The notes: generated from the sequence alone by a model not told the origin. A DNA stretch of 64,000 nucleotides from Cymbidium sinense (GCA_021442155.1 CM038225.1:85138925-85202924), one strand, 5' to 3'; numbered from the stretch's first letter, positions 40,287-56,080 are shown. Translations and numbers: made by a program.

Positions 40287-40313
40287 CGTCCATTCGTGTA
40301 TTTTGGATGGACG
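40287..40313 (+). other. Inverted repeat in LTR U3, copy C
   Basis: CGTCCATTC (40287-40295), nine-base loop, GGATGGACG (40305-40313). It recurs in F (CCATTC 49529-49534, GAATGG 49545-49550), in E2 (TCCATTC 53439-53445, GAATGGA 53456-53462) and, weakened, in E1 near 19921. Confidence 0.6.
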
Positions 40314-43300
40314 GTCTTGATTAAAATGTGTAGGATCCCATGTTTCATCCTTTAGAACCATGACTTTAACATCAACCGTCTGATCCTTGATCGGACGGGT
40401 GAGGAGAAACCGCATAGAGCTGCTGCTGACGCAGCACTATGATGTGACAACTTTAATATTAAATCCCATCACAACACATGGAAAGCGCACAAGGGCCCAC
40501 GAGATTAAACATTTAATTAGGCTATTAAATTACATTAATTATGGAAACTTCCTAAATTCATATCTAAGCAGAAAATTAGAAAAATATGAAATAAATTGCA
40601 TTGGATAGATAATTGAACATAGAATATTCTAAAAATGATTTTAATGGATTTTGAATAGCTTTCTCTATTTGGGTTTTAAGAAATTTTATTTTGCTAATTA
40701 CTCTAATTATTCCACCAATTAATCCCAAACTCTTGTGCATAATTAGTGGATGACTCTACCTCTAATTTTCTTGGGATTTATTAATGGTTTAATTAGAGGA
40801 ATTACTAGTTCATTCTATTCACTCCATTAATAATTAAGCTTAATTAAGGATATAATTAGTGATCTAACCCTCTGATTGAGTCAATTAAGTTTTGATTAAG
40901 TGAATATGAGGTTTAGGAAATAATTTTGGGATACTTTCCTTAAGATATTCCTTAAACCCCTTTTCTTCCTTAATTAATTAATATAATTCACTTATTACCC
41001 CTTAATTAATAAAAATAACTCAATTAATCTATCTTGGGTAGATTCTTAGGTGTTCAAGAGCCTAAGTACTGGAAATCAAAACTCAACTCACATGTCTGAG
41101 AGGTGTTATGAAATTACATAAAATAAACCCCTTAGCTTAATTAAACCATAATCATGAGCCAATTGCATTAGGTATCTTTCATTCCTAGGTGCATTGCTGA
41201 TTTAAATTTTTTGTGTGATTTTATGTCATATCATTGGCTCATAATTATTTGATTAACTATGCTAAGGTGGTGTAGGTAAGAGGTAATTAACACACTTAAT
41301 TCATACCTTAACCTAGGAAACATATAAAAATCATCTAATAATCTTAAGAACAAATTAAATCAACAAATATATGTGGGAATGAGTTAGGAACAGAAAAATC
41401 ACCTCACATTTCTCAAATTAAATCAAACTAAAAACAAAATCTAACCTTTCTTAAAAATAATTTGATTTGCTTTAAGCTTTCTTATTTCATAACATTATCT
41501 TTAAGAATTAATTAGGGTGAATGTGTTTACATGCTTTCATCACTTTAATTCTTTCTAAACATGCTAAATGTGTATGTCATATGAGTTTCATGCATTCTTG
41601 CTTTTCTAAAATCAAATTTAAAATGAAATGGTTTCTTTATGTCAAATTGCATGTTTTGGCAAAAGTAAAAAATTATGAATGGCTATTATCACTACTAAAT
41701 CAAAAACTATTTTTAAAATATATAAATCAAACACCTAAAATTGAAAGTGCACTACTTATAATTATTTATAAGCTTGCTTGTGGATATAAATATGAAGATG
41801 TGCATAGCATAGCTCCTTCTCCTTTCTTTTAGCATAGTTTTGATGGATTTGGCAAAGTGTATAGTTCATTTGAAAGAACACAACACTTGACTAACCTATT
41901 CCTATCATTCCTATGCTATTACCTAAGAAGGACATCCAAACTTGTATATATAAATTTCATAAATAAAATAACAAACAAATACAAACTTTTTTGCATCTTT
42001 CCTTTTCTTTCATTTCTTTTGTACATGTGTTTATATTTAAGAAAAGTGGTACATTAGTTTAGACAACCCCAGGGTTATGAGGCTTTAAGTATCCCTAAGT
42101 TGGTCTTGTACCTTATACCCCTGAATGGTCAGACTCACTTATGCCTTATACATACATATGCATGTGAATAATGGATAAAAGAAACCCCACTTTTTCTACT
42201 TAATGAAAATCATGCATCATAAAGCATTCTGATTTTCTTAAGTGTGCTGAACATTTGTTAGCATTCATCATAAAGTCTGCTAAACATTTCTATTTGTATG
42301 CATAGATATGCTTAGGATTCATCCATATGAATGTTATACATGTTGGGAAATAAATGAAGTGATGTGTGTTTTGTGATATTAATTCACTTTACTGAATCTT
42401 AAAATGCCTTTCTTTTGAATAAGTTTATTTAGGGAAAATCTAAACTTAGATTAATTAAAACACATAATAAAACATTCACTAAATAAAATCAAATATGAAT
42501 CTACTTTAGAAATTACTTAAGGTAGGGAAGGAAAGAGAAATTCTCTTCTCTTTTCCCTCTCTTTAAAACTTAGTAATTAATTGTAGGATTCATTCAAAGC
42601 TAAACAAAGCATCAAATAAAATCAACCCAAACCAACTAACACTTAAATAAAACCACCCATCTATGTTGAACATCTTCACACTTAGAAAATCTAAACCTTA
42701 AAGCCATAGCTAAGCATACCACACAAACCTTTTAAAGCATAAACATTAGGTTAGGTCACCACTTCTATCTTTAGGTTAGGGCGGTGCATGGCTTGATGTT
42801 TGTTTTTATTTTGTGATGTATTATTTCTAGTCTAGATATTAGGGTGTATGTGCATAGAATGAATGGTAAGGCAATCTTAATCTAACCATTATTTTCTGCA
42901 GAGGATTGTGCTTAAGGGGCGTTATAATAAAATATAAATGCTTTTGATGTGGTGCTTATACCCTAAGCATAATCAATAGGTGTGGACTTGGTTACCCATG
43001 TGGTGCTAAGTCCAATATACATCTTGGGATTTGTATGGTTTGTTTAGTTAATCTCTATTTTGTAAGTGTTAGTTAGATTTATTTTTTTTTTCATGTAATT
43101 TTGTAATTACAATTTTGGAATGAATGTTATGGAGGATTAGGATGAGAATTGGTCATAAGATTACATCTTATGTATCATTTGAAGCCTTTGGAGCATCCAC
43201 TTTGCAACCATCCAAATGAAGGAACCAAAAGAAGAAAGAAGAAAGAAGAAAGGAAGACCCCCATAACATGAATTTCCTTACTTAATTGTAAATTAATTCA

Positions 43301-43316
43301 TTTGTAATCCGAATTG

Positions 43317-43324
43317 TATAAGGG
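43317..43324 (+). promoter_or_regulatory. LTR TATA box, copy C
   Basis: TATAAGGG followed by TAGAGCTCGACTACCC, the conserved LTR core promoter block, 5.75 kb into the LTR. Confidence 0.6.
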
Positions 43325-44564
43325 TAGAGCTCGACTACCCAATTTATTTTTGGGTTTGTGCGGTGGTTCCCAATCACAAATGACCTTTTATTCTGTTACA
43401 TTAGCTTTATAAAATGTTTGATATTTTATTTAGCTTGCGCATTAAGATGGCATGTTTTTCCTAGTTTCTTCTTTGCTTTGATGTATGGCCTGGATGACGA
43501 TTAGACTCTTAGAAAAAATAAACCTTCTACCAAATTAATTAACTCAAAATTAAAAATAAATAACTCATAACCTCATTTAAAGCCTAAGTTAAAAAATCAA
43601 GATAAAAGAATTAGCAACCCCCTAGCTGAATGAGTATTTCTTTTTTAACATCATGCATAAAAGTATATTTTTACACTCTTGATTAGAGGGCTTCCACCTT
43701 TGACAGAGAAACTTGGCTTTGACCTTTGAGAGCTATGGTGGAAACACACCTCCCCCTTCTCTTTAATTTTTGGCCCATAATCTTACTTCTCATGCATTAG
43801 GCATATGAATCCTATAAGCCTGAGTCAAATGATTATCCAAAAATGAAAGTAAAAATGTATTTGCATTAGATCTAGGTCATTTTTCATGCCCTTACATGAT
43901 CTAGTCTCTTAGAGAGTGAGTTTAAGCACTTAGTCTCTTTCTAAAATAAATAACAGCCTAACTATCTTGCATAAAGCATATGACTTGCCTACATGAATTT
44001 AAAATCATAGGAGGAGTTTGTTGGTGGCCTCCCCAAGGTGGTTGTAAGTCCAAGCAGTCGGGTGGTTTGTCCTCTATTATGGAGACAAATCAAATACATA
44101 TTTTTTTCCTTAGATTTAGGTTGTGCTTTTGGTTATCTCCAAAGCTCCCTAGATTTAGGTTCTGAGGTTGCTTCTCCCTTCTATGGGCCATAAGTATAAA
44201 TCCTCACCTCTTAGGTATTTCCATAATCTTATATTATGGAATTATAAGTCTTAGCATTCTAATAAAAATTCAACTCAAATAAAATAACTCAATTTCAAAA
44301 ATGTAAAGCCCTACCATAGGATAGTTTGAGATGCTCGCTAGGTTTCCTAGCATCGTGAGCATCTCCTTATCTTCTTTGGCTTTGATAAACATAACTCTCT
44401 CTCTTTGATCAATCATATTTGATCTTCCAAAATAAACTAATTGATTGATAGTCCTACCTATTAAATCTTTAGACAATGATCATTTATCTTAATCAGTATT
44501 CCTAAAAATCCTTCCTTAATGTAACTATGGGCTTGCGGGAACTAAATGAACGATAAAATAAACC

Positions 44565-44588
44565 TACTTTACTTTTCCATGTAAAGTA
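44565..44588 (+). other. Hairpin H2, copy C
   Basis: TACTTTAC (44565-44572), eight-base loop, GTAAAGTA (44581-44588). Relative to A (TGCTTTA/TAAAGCA) a G-C pair has become an A-T pair, so pairing is kept. H1 is broken in this copy. Confidence 0.6.
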
Positions 44589-45950
44589 AAAGAATCTCAT
44601 ATGCACCATTATTCTTAGGAGTCCTTATTGAGGTGATTAGGTCCATTGTAGGGTGGTGACTTCTATTTTTCAAGATAGTACACATCTTCTCAATGTCATA
44701 CTTGATCACCCTCCATAAGAACATCTATGGATTTATGTGGTGTCAAAATGCATAAAAAGGAGTATATCTCTATCTTCATTGTATTCCACATAGATTGAAG
44801 ATGGAAGTATACATTCTTTCAAAATTATATATATAAATTTTACCACAATTGTTAATTGGAAGACTTATTTTGGTATCCAAAGGAAAATAAGTAGGAAGTG
44901 CTCATGATACTAGGAAGCCTAGTGAGCACTCCAACCTATCATATGGTGCAGCTTTATATTTCTGAAAGTGAAGAGATTTATTTCATTTAAGTTGAAATTT
45001 TTTTAGATTTCTAGGGCTTATAATCCATCAACACAAGGTTGTGGAAATACTTAAGAGGTGAGAATTTATGCTCGTAGATCAAAGAAAATAGTAATCTCAG
45101 ATCCAAAATCTAGGGAGCTTTAACACAAGTTAAAGCATGACCTAAATATAAGCAAAAGGGGACATAAGGTTCATTCCAAAAGAGAAGATAGACCCATTCA
45201 ACTCTTCTGGACTTACGACCGCCTAGAGTGGCCACTAGTTAACACCTGCTATAATTCAAAATGATATAGGCTAGTCTTATATAATTGCAAGATGGTTAGA
45301 CTTGTTATTTAATTTAGAAAAAATTAAAGTCCTAAACCCACTCCCTAAGAGACTAGAGAATGAGTGGTATGAGCATATGACTTAGCCTAAAAATGCAAAA
45401 TCTTTTCAAATTTTATGATATTTTGACACATTCATTTGGATAAAGGCTTTGGTATTTCTTATGCATAAATTCATGATGAAATTTGGTTATTGGACAAATC
45501 AAGAGAGAAAGAGGGTGAAGCTCCATCATAAGGGGTTGCTCTTATAGGTCAAGTGTCCCTAAAGTGCAAGAAAGGAGGCCTTCATTTTGCAAGGGTTATC
45601 GAAGATTCCATGCATGATGTAAGACATACAACATATAATTAAGGAGTTGCTAAATCTTTTAATTATCTTGATTATAAACCTATGCTTTAAATGAGGTTGA
45701 AAGTTATTTAGAATTTGTTTCTGAGTTATTAGTTGGGGTAAAAAAATAGTTTTATCCTAAAAGCCTATTGTGTCCAAGCCACACATTAATGCATCAATCA
45801 TAAAGAAACTATGAAAAAAGATGAAATTTGATGTGCAAGCTAAACACAATATCAAGTCTTTTATAGACTACCACAAAAGAATAAAAGGCTGGTGTGGCCA
45901 AGTACCATCGTACACTCTGAAAAAGAGAAAAGATGGGTAGCTGAGCTCTA

Positions 45951-45959
45951 CCTTATATA
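45951..45959 (-). promoter_or_regulatory. LTR TATA box, copy F
   Basis: On the minus strand TATATAAGG, then TAGAGCTCAGCTACCCATC and CTTTTCTCTTTTT. It is the fullest TATA of the four LTR copies. Confidence 0.65.
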
Positions 45960-47089
45960 GCCCAAAATTTTAAAGAATAATTACAATTAGAAATGAATAT
46001 AGGATATGGGGATCTTCATTTATTCATGTCTTCCTCCTTCCCTCCTTTGATTGGATTGAGCTCCAAAAGGCATCACAGAACACCCCAGGACTAGGCCTTC
46101 TGGCAACTGCTTATCTTATACCCCATAGCACTAATCCTAATTCCTACTACAAAAATTACATTTTATGGAAAGTAAATCTAACTACATCTAAAAAATAGAG
46201 GTTAGCTAAACATACATACAATCCCAAGCAGTTATATTTAATATTTTGGACTTAGCACCATGCACATGGGTAACTAAGCTCACCTGTCCTAATTTGGATT
46301 ACGCTTAGGGGCATAAGAAACCTACAAAGAGAACATTTATATTTATTTTGAGAAACCCCTTAAGCATAATCCCCCAAAAAAAATAAGATTAGGCTAATAG
46401 TGGCCTAACATCTAGTCTAAAATATTACATCATAAAATAAAATATAACATCACACATACACCATCCTAACTTAGAACTAGAAGTGGTGTCTTAGTTTTAA
46501 TGTGTGTGTTTTGGCTTTGTGTGGTATGTCTTAGCTAAGCATTAGAGTTATGATTTTCTAAATTTGGAAATTATTTAAGTTAACATGCAGGGTGGTTTCA
46601 TTTCAAATTGTTTAGTTGATTTATGAATTTTAATTTGTGCTTTATTTTATTCCATTTGGCTTACACTTAGCACATGAGTGTTATAAAGAGAAAAAGAGGC
46701 TTAACCTCCTTCATCCCAACCTTAAGCCACTTTCTAAAACATATTGGCATGATTTAGTTTTTATTAGTGAATGGCTTATTAAACATTTTCATTAATCCTA
46801 GATTTTGGTTGACCTTAAATAATTATTCAATATAAAAGGCATCTTAAGATTAATGTAGTTGGATTATTATCACATAGAATATGTTGAGTCATTCATTTCC
46901 ATCACTTATAATATGCATATGACTTGACACATAGCATACCTATACATACAACATATTTTGACATACTTAAATGACTATGAATGCATACATACTTAATGAA
47001 AAAAAGGGTATTTTCATTCTCTAATCACATACACATACATATGTATAAAAGATGAAACAAGTACATGCCATTGTTAACCAAGAAAGTGA

Positions 47090-47920
47090 GATAATCAAAT
47101 GACCTCCTTGGGGCTACTTTAAGCCTCGTATTCCCGGGATTCATAGACTATATACTTGATATCTTAAATACATACAAATGTATATACAATTACAAGGATG
47201 GAAATCATGCAAGAGATTGTATTCTATTTAATTGAATTATTTATGCATGTAAATTAAAGCTCTATCCAAATTCTAATGCACATATACATACAAATGAAAT
47301 TAAATAAGTACATTTCTTTGTTAAACCAGGTAAGTGGAATAATAAAATGACCTCTTTGGGGCTACTTTAAGCCTCGTGTTCCCAAGATGTCCATACTATA
47401 CTTATTATCATTTAAACATATGTAGATTTATATACATGAACATAGAAACAAAGCTTTACATTCACATGCTATATATTTTGGTGATTTGAGTAATTATGAA
47501 TGCATATATTTTTAATAGAAAAGAGGATCTTCATTCCTTAATCACATACACATACACATATAAAAAAAGATATAAGTAAGTATGTGTCATTGTTAACCAG
47601 GAAAATAAGATAATCAATTGACCTCCTTGGGGCTACTTAAAGCCTCGTATTCCCAAGATGTCCAAACTATATACTTACTATCTTAAATATATATAAATTT
47701 ATACATAATTAGAGGAATGCAAATCATGTAAAGATTTTATTTTATTTTATTTAACTATTTATGCATATGAGTTAAAGTTCTATCCACATTCTAATACCAA
47801 AATATAAAAGAATGAAATTAAATAAGTACATGCCTTTGTTAACCAGGGAAGTGAGGTAATCAAACAACCTTTTTGGGGCTACTTAAAGCCTCGTATTCCC
47901 AGGATGTCCAAACTATATAC
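47090..47920 (-). repeat. LTR-internal tandem repeat, four copies, LTR F
   Basis: The plus-strand core GACCTCCTTGGGGCTACTT, or a close variant, starts at 47101, 47349, 47620 and 47865 (spacings 248, 271, 245). Each is followed by AAGCCTCGTATTCCC and a TATATAC block. The same unit occurs in A and B in the other orientation. Confidence 0.85.
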
Positions 47921-50900
47921 TCATTAGCATTCAAGCACATGTAATTCTATATAAGAACTTAAGAAAGAGAGATTCACATTCACATGCTTAAGCTATAAAC
48001 ACATGCAAGTCATATATGTATTCATAACTATTATCATTCCAAACAATGTTATCAATTTATAAACTTTGGAAAATAGATTTGGATTTATTAATGATAATAG
48101 CCACACATATAATTAAATTAAGCCAACACATGCAAGCTAACATAAATAAATTCCATTTGATTGGTTTAAATTTGGAAAAGATGAATGCATGAGATCACAT
48201 GGCATATAACATTTAAAGTGATTGGAGAGGAATATACAAACATAAACATATGATTCATTCAAGTACCCTAATTCTTAAGGACAATCACATCAAATAAAAC
48301 TTATTTAAAGAAAACCAAAGCTTCTTATTAATTTGATTCTTGGATTTGGATTAGACTTAAAAAAGGAGAGAAGTCATTTGCTATTTTAAATCAGATTCCC
48401 ATGCTGGTGATCTTAATTAGTTTAAGGAGAGGTAATTAGATAAATTTTAAGAATTAATTAAGTTGGATCATTAAGCAAATCATTTAATTACCCTTTCCTA
48501 TGCTTCTTTAATTTGAATAATCTTTTAATCATGAGCTAGAAATAATATGATTGTGAGTAAGAATAAAATTGCAATGCTCCTAAAGAACCTAATGCAATTG
48601 GCTAATGATTATAGATTAAAATTAAGTTAAATAATCTAATAAAGTACTTTTATGATTTTCCCACACTTATGGGTTATTCATAATTTTCTTAAGGGTATAT
48701 TATTAAACACATAAAGAGGAACCCTTAGTTTGATTATTAATTAACTGAAGTGATAAACATTTTAATTTGACTTGATTTAATGTATTAATTGATTAATTAA
48801 GCACTTAATTAAACCTCACATTAATTAACTCTCTTTAATGAAATGGACTTGGAAGAATAATTAAGAATGAGACCCTAATCACTCTCCCTCAACCCCTCCT
48901 TGTTAATTAGTGATTAATAGAGCCAAGTTAGTTAACTTTTGTTGTTTAGGTTTTAATTAATCATTAAATTGGTTAAAGGGGTAATTAAGGTTTGAATTAT
49001 CAATCCCCCTAATTACCTAGGCAATAAGTTCCAAGAAAATCATAGGAGGTAGAGGTCATCCTAATAAATCAACACACCAACTTTGGAAAAAATTGCCAAA
49101 GTAATTAGGGCTCAATTAAGATAATTAAGAAATTATTCAAACCCTAATTAAGCCTTAACCACTATTCAAAATCAAATAGAAATATTTTTTATAAAATCTT
49201 CTCTATTTTACCTTTCCAATGAGTATTTATTTATTTTTCTTGGATTTTTAATAATTAGTTATGAATTTATGAAATTTTAATCATTAAAATGAATTATTAA
49301 GCTTAATTAACCCTAATCTCATCAGTGTCATGCAGACCGCTGACATGGAAATGCTTTCCATATGGCGTCGCAGGATTGGTTATTTAAATGATCTGATGGA
49401 GCGTTAATGTGGAGGCGATGGATGCGCATTCATGCCTGTTGTCCGATCTAAGATCGGATGGTGGGGATCAAACCCATGGTTCTTATAGGATTAAGATCAA
49501 ATTAAATCTAGTGAATAATCAGGGTCATCCATTCCAATCATGTTGAATGGACGGTGGATGACCATCATCCCCCGAACGAGAAAAGATAAACACCGTCCAC
49601 CTTCCTCCACTCTATCTAAGCTCTTCGTAGCTCGTGAGATGTCACAATCAATCCCAAAATATTTATAAAGGAGATCTAAAGAGATCCTATAGTGGGATTC
49701 ACATGAAATCATAATTTTCTTCAAAAAGGCCCAAAAAAATTAAGAAAACCTCTATTTGCCAGAAAATATCTCACCGAAGCTTAGGACCGATGGTGAACCG
49801 AATGAGGTAGCTTCGCCTTGAAGAGGTGAAGCATTTCTAAGGAGATAACACCTTCACTCCTCTTCAGTAGCTCTGTGGACCAACCGTCATCAGAAAGCTC
49901 ACCAGAGTTCATCTAAGAGGGGCTTCTAGTGCTCGAACCGCTCGGGGGAAGGTTCATTTCGCCTCTTCGGAGCTTGGTGAATGTGTGAAAAGAGTTAATT
50001 AGAAAATAGCTGTAGTTTGGTGGAGTTAGAAGGAGCTAAGCCTTGAGTTGGCTCAGTTTCATCATTGGCAATGGTGGGGATGCCTTGAGCGTGAAGCACT
50101 TGGGGGATCTGCTGTGCTCATGCTTTGATAGCTCAATCCTCCCATTCGAAAGGAATGAGGGGGAGTATACCGCTTCCCTCCACCAATCTAATGGTTATGA
50201 TCCTCTCTATCATTTGTAGGCGTTCATCCACCATAGGCTGTCGTGGGTGGCAACAGGGAGCTAAGGTGGCTTAGTTTGAGTGGCCAAGGGAGGAAAGGTG
50301 GTTGTCCTTAGCTAAGGTAGCCCAATTTGTCTTTCCAAGTGTTCCAATGGGAATCCATGGGTTAGCTCACCTCCAATTGGCTCATGGCTGACCCAATTAG
50401 CTTTGGGTTAGGTGAGCCAGTGGTCCTTATGTCTATTTGGAGTTTAAGGTGGATGCCAAGGGGAGGTGTGTGGGTTTAACCATCTAAAATTAGGTTTTGT
50501 CTCATGTGGGAGGCTTTACCCATTGGGTAATGGGTTAATTTTGGTTTAATTTGGGTTGGGTTGGATTTGGGCTGACCCAAGGGTGGGTCATGCCAAGTTT
50601 CAATGGGTTTGGACTTGGTTTGAATTGGTTTGGCTCAATTTGACTCATGTAGGTCAAATTGGGGTAGGTTGGGTCAAGTTGACCAATTTGTCAAATTGGG
50701 TCAAACTAATGATTGAGTCAAGTTTAAATGAGTATTTGGTATGTTTTGGTTCAATTGGTTTGGCTTAATTGATGGTCAAGTCATGTTCAATGATTAATTT
50801 TAGGTTGGTATGAATCATTGGCTTCAATTGATTTGGAATAGGATGAGGTTTGGTTCATTTGGCTCATGCAAGTTAATTGGATTAATTAGGTTAAATGACC

Positions 50901-51018
50901 AAATTGAATTGATTTGGCCCAATTGAGTGCAATTGATCAATCAAGGATGATTAATAATCATTATAGGATATTTTATGCTATTTGGTTCAAATTAATTTGG
51001 GTTGGATTGAGATTTAGT

Positions 51019-51118
51019 NNNNNNNNNNNNNNNNNNNNNNNNNNNNNNNNNNNNNNNNNNNNNNNNNNNNNNNNNNNNNNNNNNNNNNNNNNNNNNNNNN
51101 NNNNNNNNNNNNNNNNNN
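51019..51118. other. Assembly gap, 100 N
   Basis: Exactly 100 N, the usual placeholder for a gap of unknown size. LTR F stops 5' of its terminus on the left and an unrelated LTR interior begins on the right. The missing part should hold the F LTR start and perhaps the rest of element B. Confidence 0.95.
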
Positions 51119-53750
<2,632 letters not shown>

Positions 53751-53900
53751 TATTAAAGTCCCCGTATACTTATTATTATATTACTTGAATGGCATATATA
53801 CTTGCATATACCATTTTAGCCTGGTCAATTTTTTGGCATCTTTGCCAGGGATTTAATAAAAAATTTAGTTAAGTTGATATTAATCTCGCTAGTCTATTTT
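53751..53900 (+). other. Decayed Athila-like LTR end and PBS
   Basis: TTTATTATTATATTACTTG-type wording, ACTTGCATATACCATTTTAG and GGTCAATTTTTTGGCATC, then TTTGCCAGGGATTTAA. TTGGCATCTTTGCCAGGGA looks like the tRNA-Asp-type PBS TGGCGCCGTTGCCGGGGA of Athila-like elements with its CpGs turned to TpG/CpA. A second version of the upstream words lies at 57220-57345. Confidence 0.5.
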
Positions 53901-56080
53901 AATTCAACTTATTATCTATGTTAATTTTGTTCAAGTGTAGTGAGTTTTAGAGTATGGTTTGTAATTGTGTAATTAATTATGTTAAATTTATTTTTAAATT
54001 TGTAACTAATTGATTTTATAAAATATATTTGAAATCATATGTTTTATTTTATATGTAATTTGTCTATTTTTTATGTGTAATAAATATAGCGTAGAACTTG
54101 TGCAATTTAATGCTTAAATAGAGAGAACTTGTAAAAAAATAATTATAAAAAAGTTCATAAGTTCATAAAGGGGAATTGAAATTTGAGAGTACAAGATTAA
54201 AAGATTACTTTTAATATTCATAAGTTCAATACAATTGCTTGAGGATTTTAGTAGTGAATGTTTAAGAACTAATTTGGTGAATGGGAGTATACAAAATATA
54301 ATATTTGAAAAAATCATCTTTAGCTTAGTTATCAAGACATTTGGTTGACGAAGCACCTACTGTAAAGTAGAACGTAATGACGAATCATCTTAAGTATGTT
54401 TTTTAGTTGAATCATCAACTTCACCAATCATAATCATTGTGAATTTGGATGATATTCGAGCAAAAAGTGAATGAAAATCTTGAGGATCAATAAAAAAGAT
54501 TTTAAATGGATGATTGCAATCATAAAGTATTCATCAATTTGGTTTGTTTAAAGTTAAAAACAAAATCTTAACATTGTTAAGTTGAGGACTATAAACTAAG
54601 AGATGAATAGGAGGCAACCTAAGGTTGGTTTGAATTGGTATGTTGTTGCATGATTTATAGTTGTGAGTACTAGTTGCATCATGTGTGAAACTCTAAAATT
54701 TTTAATGAGTTATTTTTTTGTTGCTAAAAGTACTTATGACCAAAAAAAAATGTTAGAAAGATGGTAAAGAAGAAGAGGAAGAGTAAAAAGAAGAAGATTA
54801 AAAAATGAGGAGTTCATGCACTTTATTTTATGTGTGTTTCATTATTTTATTATAGTCATACATGAGTTTTTTTAAGGAGGGTGTGTGTGTGCCGGGGTTG
54901 GGGGGGATGGGGCGGGGCGGGGTGGGGTCTGAGTTAGTTTTCCATTATTGAAGTGTATGAGTATACAAAGTAGTGTTTAAATTATCAAATTTGTCTTGTT
55001 TCAATATTAAAGTTTATAATTATTATTTGTCTTAGATAACTGTCTCACTTCCTAAAACTTAAAATTTTATTTGAAAAGCAAAACTTTGGAGTTAAAATCA
55101 ATTAAATAATATTTTAATTTTAAAAATAAAAGTTGCATTAAAATTATTAAATAATGAAGTATAACTTATACTATTAATAACTTAATTTTTTTTATAAAAA
55201 TTACTAATTTCAAATGAGTTAAGAAATTTTTATAACACCACACATAGAAGACTCTTATTGAATTGTTGTAATTGACTTGAAATAAAGAAAAATCACTATT
55301 ATTTCATCAACATAATTTTGGTTAGTATTTATTGGAGATTAGACCATTTAGTGAAAAATAATAATTTATTTGAATTGTGTTGGATATATAAAAGTATGAA
55401 AATCAATAATAATTATGGGCACAAAGACAATAAGGTGAACTTCTAAGGTTTAAAAAAATGGAAAAAAAGAAATTAAAAAAAAAAGTAAAGAAGAAGGAAA
55501 AAAAGAGGAGAGAAAACACTTGAGATTGAGTGTTATACAATAATAATACTTAGAAATTCTCCAAACAATCTGAGCAAGTCAATAAAGTTATTAAAGTAAG
55601 AAAATGTTCTAAATTCAAGAAGAGATCATGTCATGATTATTTAAATAATAAGTGATTACTAGTTATAGTAGTATATTAACTAAAATTCAAAAGAATCAAA
55701 TATATTAACATTAAGCATTGAATGACTTAACTCAATTGAAATATTAGTTTGAGTTAAAATTTAAAGCTTTTGTAGTTAAGTTATTTTTCATATTTAATAA
55801 TGAGTCTTGTAAGTTTATTCTTCAACTAAAATTAATATTTAATGATTTTAAATTCTAAAATTTTATAATCAAATAAATTTAAGGATTCATAAAAAAATAC
55901 ATATGATTACTTTAGGACAAACAATGAATTTAGTTTGGGGTGTTCGATAAAAAAAATAATTTAGTAAAATTAACATGTATTTTTAAGTAAAAATATTATT
56001 TTATGATTTATTTTCATAATTTTAAGCATATATGACAAAAAAAATCTCTTATTAGAGAAATATATATATATAATACATAA
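53901..56080. other. AT-rich stretch without recognised genes
   Basis: Very AT-rich with frequent stops in all frames. It contains a GT run (54881-54891), a G-run cluster (54894-54927) and an A-rich tract near 55440-55500. It could be the interior of the decayed element whose PBS lies at 53835-53855, but no gag or pol wording is readable. Confidence 0.5.
54894..54927 (+). other. G-quadruplex-prone G-run cluster
   Basis: Six runs of at least four G (54894-54897, 54900-54906, 54909-54912, 54914-54917, 54919-54922, 54924-54927) separated by one or two bases, in a region otherwise near 25-30% GC. This far exceeds the usual four-run G-quadruplex pattern. Confidence 0.9.

Larger units (their letters stand above)
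37570..44847 (+). mobile_element. Solo LTR C, 7278 bp, nested in LTR F
   Basis: Starts TGATTGACCTTATTTTTAGG and ends TTTTACCACA, giving TG...CA termini. It is flanked by ATTAT (37565-37569) and ATTGT (44848-44852), a 5-bp target duplication with one later change. When it is removed, the two flanks join into the continuous F LTR sequence as seen in B at 28360-28390. Internal order matches B: G-poor block 37750-39350, unique block 39360-40450, AATT-rich block 40500-41300, one worn tandem-repeat copy near 42060-42130, TATA 43317, hairpin H2 44565-44588. No internal region, so it is the product of LTR-LTR recombination. Open stretches such as 41521-41832 are chance. Confidence 0.85.
44848..51018 (-). 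repeat. LTR F, main piece, minus strand
   Basis: Continues LTR F from 37569. In minus-strand order from right to left: CCAAATTGA-rich block (50530-51018, plus-strand GGTTTGG words), unique block (49330-50530), AATT-rich block (48300-49320), four tandem-repeat copies (47090-47920), TATA (45951-45959) and R/U5. Pieces sum to 6.55 kb, so about 0.65 kb of the LTR start is missing into the N gap. With solo LTR C it forms a large diverged inverted pair. No gene is seen. Confidence 0.8.

Noticed and set aside
41521..41832. 103-codon open frame in LTR C
   Set aside because: Lies in the non-coding U3, has no counterpart frame in LTRs B or F.
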